Of a stretch of DNA of 64,000 nucleotides, positions 46,251 through 58,858 are shown in pieces. The notes beneath the pieces were generated by a model. That model did no database searches. It had not been told where the DNA came from and saw only the letters and a list, made by a program, of their open reading frames with translations. Position numbers and translations under genes: made by a program. Positions within the stretch are counted from its first letter, which is position 1, and every line of letters starts with the position of its first letter. The DNA is from Lotus japonicus (lineage: Eukaryota > Streptophyta > Magnoliopsida > Fabales > Fabaceae). The stretch lies in assembly GCF_012489685.1 (NCBI RefSeq), contig NC_080042.1, forward strand, positions 74,638,566 through 74,702,565, in the 5' to 3' direction.

Positions 46251-49200
46251 TGGGATTTGACAAAAATTATTAGTTAACTTTATGATTTTATATACTGGCT
46301 TATTAAAACATGTTTTACATTGATAACATAGTTTTTTTAGCACATAAAGAGCATATTGTAAATAACACATACTTCTAAATGATAGTTGTAAATGAATGAA
46401 CCAATTTTTAACATTCTACATCGTCTAATTACCTAAAAGTTATAAAATTATGAGAGAATTAACAAGATGTAGCACACCTGATAAATAATTTGGCTTAATG
46501 AACATTAGTGTTTAGAGTTCAATCTTTAAGCAATGTATGTTGTAAAGAATTTGTTTGAAAAAAATTTACTCACTTAATATAATCTTCCAGTCTCAAATCT
46601 CAAAAAGATTAGTCTAATGCATAAATGTTTTTTGAGATGTCTTAGGAAAAAAATTATGAGAGAGAGAGGGCAGGGGGGTTTGCGGACATCCCAATGAGAA
46701 GAAAGTGTGTGAAAATATGGAACACGACCCAAGAACACCCACAGGGGAGTAGGGGGCCCAGAGGGATTGCACTTGTCTCTGCCAGGTTTTATTAATTTGC
46801 ATTTGCCTTTTCTAAAAACTTTCAAAATTCAGAGGTGCCTATCTTCATCACCATTTCAATTATTTGACTGGTGAACAGTTCTGAAACAAAAAACTTAGCT
46901 AGCTAGCTAGATCATATCAATATGATATATAGATCATTGTTATATGGTGCTTGCTACGATACCATAACACTTGTGTGGGTATGATACACGAAAAGGTTGT
47001 GGACCAATCACATCCTCCGTATTTAAAAAGAAAAAAATGAAAATATAAATTATTTTTGTTGTAGACCAATCACATCCTTCATGTATGATACATTGTGGGT
47101 ATCATAGAAACCCCCTTGTTATATATTCTTTTTAATTACTATACGTTGTTTGTGACATTGTTAATGTAATGAAGACAGGGATAGATTGAGAATGTGATGC
47201 ATGTGATGAGAGCATGGGAGGGGGTTGAAAGTCCTATGTATGTATAAAAATGATTGGGTTAGCTAGGAGCAGAGGCACATACTAACATTCTTTTTTCTGC
47301 TTTGGCACCGTTGTTTCCCATATACGTACAAATTCCACTAGTACATAAATTATGCCATTTTGTGTATCATGCATGCACCTGCTGCTGGCTTGAAAGGAAA
47401 CTATCAGAGACTCAACCAATTAACAGAGTTTGATGGATACATAAATATACATATGTAGCATCATCAAAGCCATAAAATCAGCGGACTAATTAATTCACTC
47501 ACAATAATTTAATAGTCAAGTGGACCCATCCCCCTTTGTTTAATTAATTATCATCCCAACCATCATAGACTGTTTAAAATTTAAATGTCCAGCTAGCTAG
47601 CTAGCCAACAACTAGCTAGAAAGTACGATAGTAAATTACAGGTTCTCTCTCTCTCTCGATGCAATTAGGTTAGAAAATTGTACAATTACACTTGCGTGCT
47701 CTGTTCTGAAGCATTAGATTAGAAATTGGTATATATCAGATGACAAATCAGAAGCTTATACCCGATTGTTAGTTTAACAAATAAGCATTAATTTGCTAAA
47801 GCAAGAATCTAACTCAACTCAAACTTCGCCGCATACAGTGTTGAAACGTCCACTTCATTTACGAATTACGATATACATATTACATACATATACATTGCTA
47901 CCCCCTTTCTCTATGACTTAGGTAGAATGTGTGTCACACTTGTAGGTGAAAGATTTTTTTTCCTCTGGCCTAATCAGGATTTCTCCTTGGAATTATATAT
48001 GCATGCTCATTTAATATAGCAGCATCTAAGTGCTTGTTTTGGTCTGTCAAAATTTTCAGCTTTTGTTGGAAAAATTTAAGTTTTCAGCAAGCAAAACTAG
48101 ATTTGAATTTTTCAATTTGTTTGGTTTATGTTTCCACTAGTAGTTAGATAGAATTCGTTTTAGCTGGCCACTTCCACAATGAAATTTAGTTTCATTAGAG
48201 CATTCACTTTATCCCTTTTAAAAAATCAATTTACATTAATTTTTCTGCATTACCCCATATTACCAAATTAATTTTTAAAGTTAAATGATTTAAATTTAAT
48301 TTAAAATGTCCAATAAAAATTATATACGACTTCTAAATTAAATTAAACTATTTTTTTATAACTATAATTTGATATACTCTTAAATTTAATTCTTCAAATT
48401 AATGAAGAATATAATATTTCTAATAATTTAGATGTTTAATAACTTAAAATTTATTTTAATAAAAAGTTATTGTGAATTCCAATCTAAATTAAATTAATTT
48501 TAATAATAAATTAATATTTTTTTTCTTTTGACAGATGTCACCACCAATTCGAGAGTAACAGTTATATATATGCTCTCATTTTGATATGGGTCTAACTTAG
48601 TTAATACTAGACCAACATTGAGAAAATTTAGTACTAGTATTATATAAAATAACAATTTAAAAGAAATGTCAGGGGCAAACCTTAACTCGACATCTGAGGA
48701 ATCTTTGGTTGAAGAGATACTTGAATATCTTTAGTATTATATATGTTGTTTAATTATTAATAATTTGATTGTTGATGGAACGAGACCCAATGAAGCAACG
48801 GGAAGCCCATGCTTCTGTTCCCCCCACCCTGGTTGCTTCAGATTCCAACTACTCCAGCAGCAGCAGCAGAAACTGATCAATGTGATATATATATAAATAT
48901 AAATAATAATTCTGAAAGCAATTGCTCATTTGCATGCCCAAAATTAGATATTGAAATTTGAATAATTCTCTCACTTTGTTTATAAATATAATTTTTCCAT
49001 TTTTAGGTTCTCTCTCTCCTTTCCATTACCTCAATTTTGCCTTGAATGACTGGTTCAAGATCAATCTTAGAAGCTAGCCGACAACGTTGGCCACCACTGT
49101 CTATTATTAATCTACACAAAAAGTCAAAGAAAGAGGGGATCTCTGAAGTATGATAGCATCCAAGATCCTAAACTAGGAGATAACATTCTGAGTCTGATCT

Positions 49201-49294
49201 AACACCGTCAGTCCCACTAATCACTGCATCATGGCCCACGTGTCAACATCACCCCTTCATATCTCATTTTAGATACGCATGTTTCATGCTACGT
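46251..49294. other. Long intergenic region upstream of the zinc-finger gene
   Basis: No gene seen. It contains (GCTA)n tracts (46902-46914, 47592-47603) and a CT run (47646-47659). At 46944-47116 is a possible MITE with GGTGCTTGCTACGATACC inverted as GGTATCATAGAAACCCC and an internal repeat GACCAATCACATCC. The proximal 1 kb is the likely promoter of the C2H2 gene. Confidence 0.45.
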
Positions 49295-49302
49295 ACTACA
49301 AC

Positions 49303-50520
49303 CAGTGTTATCAGACTCGGACCGGTGATCGACTCGGTCGAGGCACTGGGTCAATGAGTCAATGGTTCAACCACTGGGTCACTAGTTGAACCGTTTAACT
49401 CGGTTGACATTAAAAAAATTTAAAAAATTCATAACATAAAGTTGGGCCTGTACAAAAAAAAAACATGAAGCTTTATCACATACTAAACTGGGCTGAGAGA
49501 AAGAAAAATTAAGCTGGGCCTGGACCAATACACTAAAATAAATAAAAAAACTCACTAGAATCCCCTTACAGCTGCCTAAAACATAACACAAACCCTAGAA
49601 TTCTCTCCCCTCACACAGCCGTCACACACTCAAAGAGGATTTTTGTGAAAGTGGCCAACGTTGTTCCATCATCCATGTCTCCTCTCTCACTTCTAGATCT
49701 CTTTGATTTTTTTATATTTCCATCAACTTGATAGTTGATTCATTGATTTCAATATGTTAATAGATAAATCCCCTTTCAAACATGAGCAGCCATGATGGCT
49801 CCATGGTGGTAGCAGACCAAATCGAGGACCTGAAGGGCGAATCTCGCGGAGCTCAACGGTGGCGCCGTTGAATCTCTGCGATCATGGCGACAACGATGGT
49901 GAGCTCCGCCGGTGGGATGCTAGCGATGGTGTTACAGGGCCCTGTTGATTGTTTCATCAAATGATGTTGAAGAAGGAAAAATAGATTGATTTTGTTCAAT
50001 CAAATGATGGTGTTACGGTGGTTTTGAACCGTTGCTGGATTTAGGGATGCTGCTCTATGGAGTATAATTACTATTGTATGGTCTGGCACCAGGAAATCTA
50101 AGGATGGGATGGCAAAAGAGTAGAGCAAATGGCATGAAGATTGGATTTGGTTTTGTTTATTAAATTTAGTTTTAAGTTGTGAATTGTGAATTGGTTTTTG
50201 ATAATGTGGAAAAGCATGGTATCTGAATTGAAAATTTGTATCAGTATTTCCAGTTTTGGCATTGTAACATTTTTTAGACAATTCTTTCTTTTATTTTTTT
50301 CAAAAAAAATCAAATCTGTTTTGAATTTTTTTTATAAAAAAATTAACCGGTCCAACCGTAGCTCCGGGTCACCGGTTTTTTGACCGAACCGGCCGGTTCT
50401 TTCCGGTTCATAGCGGGCCAATTGCATGGCCGATCCGATACTCGACTCGAACCGGCCAGGGGTTCGGTTAGCGGTTCAACCGGTCGAACCGGCCGGTCCG
50501 GTCCGAGTCTGATAACACTG
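49303..50520. mobile_element. hAT-type non-autonomous element, complete
   Basis: Ends CAGTGTTATCAGACTCGG and CCGAGTCTGATAACACTG are exact inverses, and the 8-bp duplication ACTACAAC is exact (49295-49302 and 50521-50528). Subterminal GGTTCAACC and CCGGTTC motifs are abundant. It is 1218 bp with no transposase. It is the sister copy of the element at 1-1181 but inserted in the opposite direction. Confidence 0.92.
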
Positions 50521-50528
50521 ACTACAAC

Positions 50529-52022
50529 CTCTTAATTTCCTCACAAACACACACACATGTCACCGCTAACTTGCCAACATGGCATCTACGTGGCGGAAAA
50601 TCATTGGAGGGAAAGAGAGAGAGCTAGAAAGCTATGTTCGAAAATAAAATGCTGACCAATTAGGTGCATGTTACACACTTGACACTTCAAAGTTGGCTTG
50701 TTTAGAAAGGGCATTATAGTATCCAATCAGTCAGGTTTCATTAATTAAAAGTGATTGTTTAAACTTTTAAAATTAAGAGTTTGATTTTCAATAAATGCAC
50801 TTGTTATGTAAGACATTTGATGTTTATCACACTAAAGTCGAATATAATTGTTTTAATAGAGGTATGTATGGTAAAAAAAAATGACATTTTAGTGTTATGA
50901 CATGGAAATTGATTATAGTAATAAGGTTCAGGTGAGTGTTTATTACTAAACTCAGGGTTTGCGTCCCCACCATTACGTGTTGATGATGATGATGAATAAT
51001 TGTTTAGGATGTTTGCGTGATTGACGTTGAAATCTATATTTGTATATTGCTTTCTTTCCTTGGGAGAGATCTCTGCGAATCTTACTAACTACGAGAGATT
51101 AGAGAGTGAGAGTTAGTGCTTGTTTGGGCTACTAATCTCCCACTTAAAAAGCATAATTATCATAATCATAATGCCGTATTGAAATATTTTATTTTAATCA
51201 AAGTCTTTCCCACAACTCCAAATGGGACCCCATGTTAACCTCTCTCGTGTGTCTTTTCAATTCAAATCCCCCTCTAATTAGTCAAATTTTCCCATGTTAC
51301 TATAAGAAATTTACAAATTAAATATCTTTGTAAATCCCCATGATGTGGATCGACTTTGCGGTGAAAGTTTACATTCTTTTTCCACCGTTAGATATGATAA
51401 TTAATCATCATCATTAGTGTAATCTCTGAGTGGCCAATCTTGTTCCATCAATAAATTAGCTATGTTTGGAACTTATATATTATATTATTATCTTGTGACT
51501 AGAGGTAGAAATAGGTTAACCGGCTTGTGAGGGCTTTTGCGACAGGACCCGTCAAAGGTTTGGATTTAACCCTCTTATTAAAAATGTCAGATTTACATTT
51601 TTTAAAAAATTTGATTAACTAAAGAGGCCAGATTTATGCTATTAAAAAAGTATGTTTGGCTGATCTAACTATTTGCACAATGTTATATTAATTTTTATTG
51701 ATTATATAGATAAATGAGAATACATGATATGTAAAAAATGTCTATTTGGGCACCTGGCCACAATTTTAAGAGACATTTATGTTAAATAGACCTGTAAATA
51801 GACTATAATATGTCAAACAATGTAAAAGGTTTGATCAAATGCCTTAAAATTTAGCCTATAATAAGTCACAAGTTAGATTTGGATAGTGCAATATTTTCAC
51901 ATCGCTATGTGATGACATGGTAAATGAAAAGTCAATGTTTTTAATCATGACACCATGTTGTGAGTTTTTGGGGCTTTCATTATCATTATTAGAATATTTA
52001 GTTAATTTGTCCTATTATCTTA
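50529..52022. other. No gene seen
   Basis: AT-rich DNA. A stretch near 51500-51850 has hAT-like subterminal character (GGTAGAAATAGGTTAACCGG) but no provable ends. Confidence 0.4.
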
Positions 52023-53273
52023 GAGCAACTCCAACGGGAGTTGCTTAGCAGGGTTGCTTAAATTAAGGAACGTTTCTTATTTTTCTGCTCCATTGGAGCT
52101 TGCTGAGGTGGCGTTGCTTATAGCTCAAAGTTAAGCAACGTTGCTTAAATAAGCAACGCTCCTTAACTTGCTGCTGGGTTAAAAAATCATTTTCTCTCTT
52201 TCAACCAGCAACAGAATTATCGTTAAAAGAAGAGGGAAGCGAAGATGAGTGAAGGGGCAGAAGCAACAAACATTAAAAACCCAGAAAAGTCCCAAACAGA
52301 GGTAAAAATTTTGGAATTTATTACAGAATAGAAAGTCTCAAACAGAACAAAAAAATTACAAAAATTTGTTGAAAGTTCCAAATAGAACAAAAATTAAAAA
52401 ATTACAGAAATTCTGAAAGAGGAGGACCTTCGATCCTTCGATCTACCCGTTTGCATGTCCACTGAGCAAGAGGAGGGACCTTCGATCTACCTGCAGCCGG
52501 CTTGCATGTTCGCTGAGCGAGAGGAGGGACATTCGATCCTTCAATCTACCCGTTTTCAGAGAAGAGGAAGAGGAGGGAGGCTTTGATCTGGCGGCTTGGG
52601 TGAAGGAAAACATCGAGGGAGGCTTCGATCCGTTTTCAGAGGGGATGAAGAGGAGGGAGAGGCTTCGAACTGAGGAAGAGGAGGGAGGCTTCGAACTGAG
52701 GGAGAGGCTTCGGTTGGAATGAAAGGAAGAAGGAGATGAACACAAATTGTCGTTTTCTCTCTCGGTTGCAGAAACACCCGTTTCAATGTTCCTTGTTTTG
52801 AAAGTAGTTTCTACGGTTCTAGACACTTCTCTAATTTAGGCTTTACTTTCTGATTCTATTAACACAAAAGCAAGGTGGGCCAAGTATTATAATATTAAAC
52901 TAAACCAATGCTGATTATGACCCCCAAAAAAAATGCTGATTTAAGTTGTGGGCTAGTTCCGTTAAAAAAAATGGTGGGATAGTTTTTAAATATTTGGGCT
53001 TAAAAAGAAAAAAAATATATTTAATTAATAAATTAGTTAATAAGAAGATTAATTAATTAATTACATTAAATTAATATTTAAATTTTAATGTGTAATTAAA
53101 AACTATAAATATATAGAGTATAGTGAGACCCAACTAAAAGTAAAATAAGCAACCGTGACTGGAGCGAATTTTGCCTGGGTTGCTTATGAGTTGCTTAAAT
53201 CCTATGTGGCAGTCTGGATCCACCAGAATAGTGTTTAAGCAACCCAACTAGCAACTCTCCATTGGAGATGCTC
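52023..53273. mobile_element. Non-autonomous Harbinger element
   Basis: Starts GAGCAACTCCAACGGGAG and ends CTCTCCATTGGAGATGCTC, flanked by TTA on both sides (52020-52022 and 53274-53276). The termini share about 150 bp of similarity with the Harbinger at 2031. The interior has no transposase. Instead it carries GA-rich imperfect repeats (52425-52700) built from TTCGATCC, CTACCCGTTT and GAGGAGGGA blocks. Open frames there encode Ser/Pro/Leu-rich low-complexity sequence. Confidence 0.88.
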
Positions 53274-53276
53274 TTA

Positions 53277-54869
53277 GGGAAAATAGAAACCTTCAACATG
53301 TTTGTTTTTTGATTGATTTTTGGGTGATAATGGTGTATTCAGGTTTTTTTCATCAGAAGACAAAACAAAATTATTAAAAAACTTTAACATTAAAAATAAA
53401 TAATACTCTATACAAATACACAAAATCACAACAATAAAAAAATTGAGGTTGTGACCCCTACCACCCCTTTAAATACGCTCCCGCTTGGTGAGTGATCTTA
53501 ATATTCTAACTTTATTTGTGTAAACACGATGCATGGTATATAGAATGGTTATAAATGTCATTTCATTTATCTTTTCTCATGTGGGTCCTTGTTGAAATCC
53601 TATAGAATATGGGGTCATTGGAGGCAATATCATGATGATGGATGTAGATTTCTAACTCACATTATGATCTCCATGAATATGTTTAATTAGAAATTTTTTT
53701 AATAAATGCACTGCTAAACCTAACAACCTTTTTGCTTGATTATATATGTGGATCCAATGATTTTGCTCTTCAGGTCCCTCTCATATCAGTGTTGGCCTCT
53801 TGGGAAGGTGAGAAAAACCGGGGCTGGGCCACTATAGTCCCATTACTATGGGGCTCAAGGACTTAGTCCCACACATAAACACAAGAAAACATGTACACCA
53901 AATTGAAATTCTTCCACAAAAATGTGTGCAGTCTTAAATTAAGGTGAAAAGGAGTTCACTAGAGTAACTAGCTAGTTGGTTTTGGGACCAGTGGTGGCCA
54001 AGAAAACACTTGTACCATTTTTTGGCTTCATCTTATGTGTTACATGTCTTCTATAAATGTCCTTTTTAAAATATGTTATAAATGCTCCACTTCTCTTAAT
54101 TTCTATGGTTAGGTTGTTTGCCAATGGAAATTTATTTTTGAGTCTTGTTCTTGCCATCAGGTGCAATAAAATTGGCTGTCCAAATTAAAGTACTATTTGA
54201 AACTTATTCATACATCCACCTAAATTTTGTTATCTTGTCTTCCAATATTGGATCTGGTTCAATTAAATTGTGATGTAGAGTAGGTAATGTCTAGTTAGAC
54301 TTAGGGTTGAGTCACCCATATATAAAGATATATGCTATGGTAGTTTGCGGCGGCTTTGTAGACATACACATAATATATAGCGTTAATTGTCTTACTTTTA
54401 TATTCACATTAATTTCACATTACTCTTTATCTTCCATCTTGTTCACGTAAGGGAAATAGTGTAGGTGGCAAAAAAATAATGATTAGTGTTAGTGGCCAAA
54501 CTTAAACCCTACTGAAAAAGGAAGGTCTTTTGACCTAATCGTGATTTGTATAAAGTCAATTTTTTTATCAATTAAATTTCCCGTCCGGTGATTTGATCAT
54601 TGTACCTTACTAAACTTTTTATGTTCCTAAACTCTTACCATTTGAGTTATCATCTAGTGACAGTATAAAATCAAGTAAACTCTCTTAATTACAATCAATC
54701 TTTTCCTTTTATAGTAGGAAAGATTTTTTTGAATATATAGTAGGAAAGATAAAATCCAAAAACTAATTTTCATTTGTACTTAGTTTTATCCAGACGTTGC
54801 CCAAGTGTCCATATATACACACCGTGAGATGATACATCACTCGTCCAATAGGGTTGAGTTATTCATAAT
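53277..54869. other. No gene seen
   Basis: AT-rich non-coding DNA. Confidence 0.5.
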
Positions 54870-55378
54870 ATAAGGGAATCAAAGGTCGCTTGGAAGGAGC
54901 CTTTATGGCAGCAGGTACACACCTCGAAATTCAGAGACGGGAGCCTCTAACAGCGGAAGCAATGGCCTTGAGATGGACTTTAATGATGATAAATGACTTA
55001 GGTATGGATAATGTGATTGTTGAATAAGACTCTCTTTCAGTTATTACTTATTAATGCAATTACAACTGATTCCATAGCTTGGACTCTTCAGAATGTCATA
55101 CCAGACAACAAAGCACTAGCTAGAAACTTCCCTTCTATTGTTTTCTCACATGTAAGGCGTAAAGCCAATGTTCCTGCTCAAATATTAGCCTCTGTAGCTT
55201 GCAAGTATCAGTCTAGGATTTGGTAGAATGATACACCTCCAAATATTGAAAAAGCCTTTTTTATGAGGTGTTGGAATTCATCAAAAAAAGGTCGCTTGGA
55301 AGGATGGCTCGCCAACCATGGAGACTATGGGCAGGAATTGATTAAGCGTCTTTGGCCTCTAAATCTTGACCACACATG
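54870..55378 (+). pseudogene. LINE 3' remnant (RNase H-like domain)
   Basis: The plus strand reads AAGTHLEIQRREPLTAEAMA, then LGMDNVIVE, a stop, SLSVI, a frame change, NAITTDSIAWTLQNVIPD, ALARNFPSIVFSHVRRKANV and ILASVACKYQSRIW. This is the plant RVT_3 domain (LTAEAMAL, ESDSLSVINAI, VRRKANxPAHxLA pattern). At least two stops and one shift inactivate it. Reverse transcriptase and endonuclease are absent, consistent with 5' truncation. Confidence 0.75.
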
Positions 55379-55429
55379 AAGGTCGCTCATGTGAAGATCG
55401 CTCAATTTAGACACTAACCTAGCGATCCC

Positions 55430-55801
55430 TCAACTGGGAAGCACATGACCAGTCCACAAGACATTATACTTGAAGTGTGAAGGGTAAGTGTGTGCCTTAG
55501 TGCATGGCTCGTCATGTCATTTTTACGACATTTAGATCTGCGAATTCCTCATTGGTTAGAGTGGAATTTAGACCTACTGTTTTTTTACTTGAGCGCACAT
55601 TCAACTGTTGTGAAGCATCTGACTAATCCACAAGACATCGTGTCTGAAGTGTGAAAGCTAAGTGCATGTGTATTAATGCACGGCTTGCCATGTCATTTTT
55701 ACGATATTTGGGTCTGCGAACTCTTCATAAAAGGGGAACTTAGAGCTGCTACTTTGTTACTTGAGCGTGCATTCAACTGGGAAGTATTTGATCAGTCCAC
55801 A
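55430..55801. repeat. 172-bp tandem duplication, two copies plus a stub
   Basis: Units begin CAACTGGGAAGCACATGACC at about 55430, CAACTGTTGTGAAGCATCTG at about 55602 and CAACTGGGAAGTATTTGATC at 55775. They share CCACAAGACAT, TGAAGTGTGAA, CATGTCATTTTTACGA, TCTGCGAA and TTACTTGAGCG. The copies have diverged noticeably. They follow the LINE relic directly. Confidence 0.8.
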
Positions 55802-58543
55802 TCTTTTATTTTTTCATATCTTTCTCTCTTTCTCATCCTATGTATGGGTGAACATTTGGTGTAAACATAACATTAATTAACCTTAATTATGACCAAGTTG
55901 AACTCTTCTTCTAATCCTCAACAAAGTTGAAATTATTGAACAAGTGCATGTTTAGAAATCATATTACAATTGCTTTTAAAACCAAAATAAATTTTAGAAT
56001 GAAGTTTATGATGAATAATGGGGGAAGATAAAGAAATGTGTGTGTTTTAGTACATGTTTTGATATTTAGTAAGAAATCACAATGAAATCAAAATCACAGT
56101 AAACAAAGTTAAAGGAGGTTAATTGCTTATGTTTACCAAGTTTTAGACCCATGTTAGTTTTTTTTACTGTGTTTAATAAGCAAGTGGGAAAAGTACTAGA
56201 GAGACAAGGTTGATTTGGAGGCAGCAAAGCATAGTTTGAAAATTATTAGACATGAACTCAATGTTTTCTCCACTGATGTAGGGTGATAACACATGGGAAG
56301 GTCCATCTGATTGGTTCCACACTGTTTGAACAAACATAGGTAGGTCCCAGCCACATTGGGACCACATGTGCAAGTTTTAGTTTTATAGCACTTGCCCCAC
56401 ATGTATACTTAAGTACTTAACTCTGGCTTGAATATAAGTTGCGATGGTGAGAGAATTGTCCAATCATACTTTACATTACAAGTCTTGTTGATTCATAGAC
56501 AACTCTTCTAAAATTGTAAATGTGCTTCACCCTTTATCTCTTACAAGTTTTTTTTTTTAATAAAATGTAAGAAAATGTATTATTCATCCGCGATAATCAT
56601 GTTGGAGCTGTGAACATTTATATTTTAATGGAATAATTAACTTTCTAAGTAAAATATTTTTTATCTACAATACTCGAATATATGAATTTACTTAAAAAAT
56701 GGTAAACATGCATGTATCACTTGATTTAATCATGCGTTAGTGTTTTTTTTTCTGACTTTTGAACTTGCTGTAATGGTTTTCCACCATCAATTAGAGAAAA
56801 AAATATTCACTTTAGGAGGGCATTGATCATGATTTCTTTAATTTTGTTGTTGATTGAAGTGATGCTGATATCATCATTTTAAGATCGCCCAAATCGTGAT
56901 TATGGCCCACCAAGTTGTGATTATCAAGGGAATTAACCAATGAGACAATAACCCACAATTTTTAATCAGTGATTATTAAGAGACATGATCCTATCATGTT
57001 AGAACCCCCATTAACTTTCTAATCATCTTTTGTTTCTTTTCGCAACCATTACTTTGGAAGCATCCGAAAAGGATAAAAAGATAAACCACAACGTGACTTA
57101 GTTTTCAAGTTGGAAATCCCTTTCTTTGGATATGTTCAAAGCACTTTTTTTTAGCACTTCCCCAAACAATGTGGGTATGACTCAATTAGCCCCTCCATGT
57201 ACTCCAAGTGTCACTCACTACCTACTTTAATTTTAAAAAAAATTGCAACTTCCCCTTATTTAAAAAACCAAATTAGTGGATGTATTTGTGAGGTGGAGTT
57301 AGCTTTAAGTCATGTGAATTGTGAATTAAGTGTCCCTCTCTCCTCTTTCTCTATCTTTTATTATATATGTGTAGTTAGTAATTGAATCTAAGCTACGTGG
57401 ATCAATGCCTAGATTGTAGACCAGAATGTTCAATTTTATATATGACAAAGAAAAGAAGCAAATCCAAATTTCTTTTGTGAATTTAAAATACATATTTGGA
57501 AGCTCTCGTGAATTGAATTTATGAGAGGAAAAAGGGGACTTTGGTCAATTAATAAGACAAAAACAAGTGCGTGGTTTGCTAATAAAGTGGGGGCTATGCA
57601 AATTATGGCACCCACATAACATATAACCCAAACACATCAATACTTGGGGAACATTTACACATGACATGACAAAATCTAATACCTGTTTTCCATTTTTACA
57701 TATATAAAATAAAAATGAAGTATATAATATATTCCTATTGGATTCTATCACTATAGCTCTGTTTACATGGCACATAGTTAGTGATGCCACATGGGAACTA
57801 AACTATTTGCTTGTATATATTATAATTTAATTTAATTGTACTATTTTACCCAACTTTGACTATTACAAATTTTCCGATTACATGTACTCTAGCAATAGTT
57901 CACCTATGCAATGAAGTGTCAACTTTATAGTTACAACTAGTTTTTGGTTATACAAAAATGCATAATATAGCCTAGATTCCTAATGTTTCTACTAGGATAA
58001 ATACTCTTATTTTTTCATGGTGTTTATTTTTGCCCTTTTCGCATCATTTATTGGATAATTTGAGTGCTATTTCTTTTTTCTAAAATGTTTTGTTTAGTAA
58101 AAGACTATTACTAAAATTAAGTGTGCTTGCTCATTCGTGTCTCGCTCAAAATTAGTAAGATATTCAGATTTTGGGCGCAGGAGAAGTTAATAGGGAAGGT
58201 AAGCATTATTTTCAAGTTAAGATGTTCTCGAGTGTTAGTTCAAGTGGTAAGAATTATGAGACATCAGTTGGCGGGTGAGATGAAGGGTGAAGAGTGAAAA
58301 GTTCAAACCTTGAGAATAAACTAATTTACTAATAACTAACATTTATCTATAAAATAATTTAAATAAATATTTTTTAATTTTATTTTTAAAATATTAAGAG
58401 GAATAAAATGATATATTATCTTCAAACATCCTAATAATCCCTATATATTATTTATATAAATATTACATAAGATAATAAGAATAAACAATTAAATATCATA
58501 CAACAAAAAAAATTAAATCTTATACGACACTCCTAAATTATTA
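55802..58543. other. No gene seen
   Basis: 2.7 kb of AT-rich DNA with scattered short open frames of no recognisable type. Confidence 0.5.
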
Positions 58544-58858
58544 CTCTCTCGTTTCAAAATATAGGTAGTTTTAGGTTGTGCACATTGTTTAAGAACTCAT
58601 CATTCGATAAATATTTTGATTGAAATACTCCTATTTAAAGTTGTGTTATATTAAGGAGAGAGAAATGTTATTATTGGTTAAGTGGATAGTGAGAGTTGTG
58701 ATAGGTGAAAATTGAAGGTGATAATTAAGAGATATAATATTAAATGAGGGTATATAAGGAAGAAAGAGAAAAAAAAAGTGCATTGGTTTTGCAAAACAAC
58801 TTATATTTTGGAATATAGTACAAATTTTAAAACAACTTACATTTTGGAACGGAGGGAG
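58544..58858. mobile_element. Stowaway-type MITE with internal terminal duplication
   Basis: Ends CTCTCTCGTTTCAAAATATA and CATTTTGGAACGGAGGGAG are imperfect inverses, flanked by TA (58542-58543 and 58859-58860). The right arm is partly doubled: AAACAACTTATATTTTGGAA followed about 40 bases later by AAACAACTTACATTTTGGAA. Confidence 0.8.
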
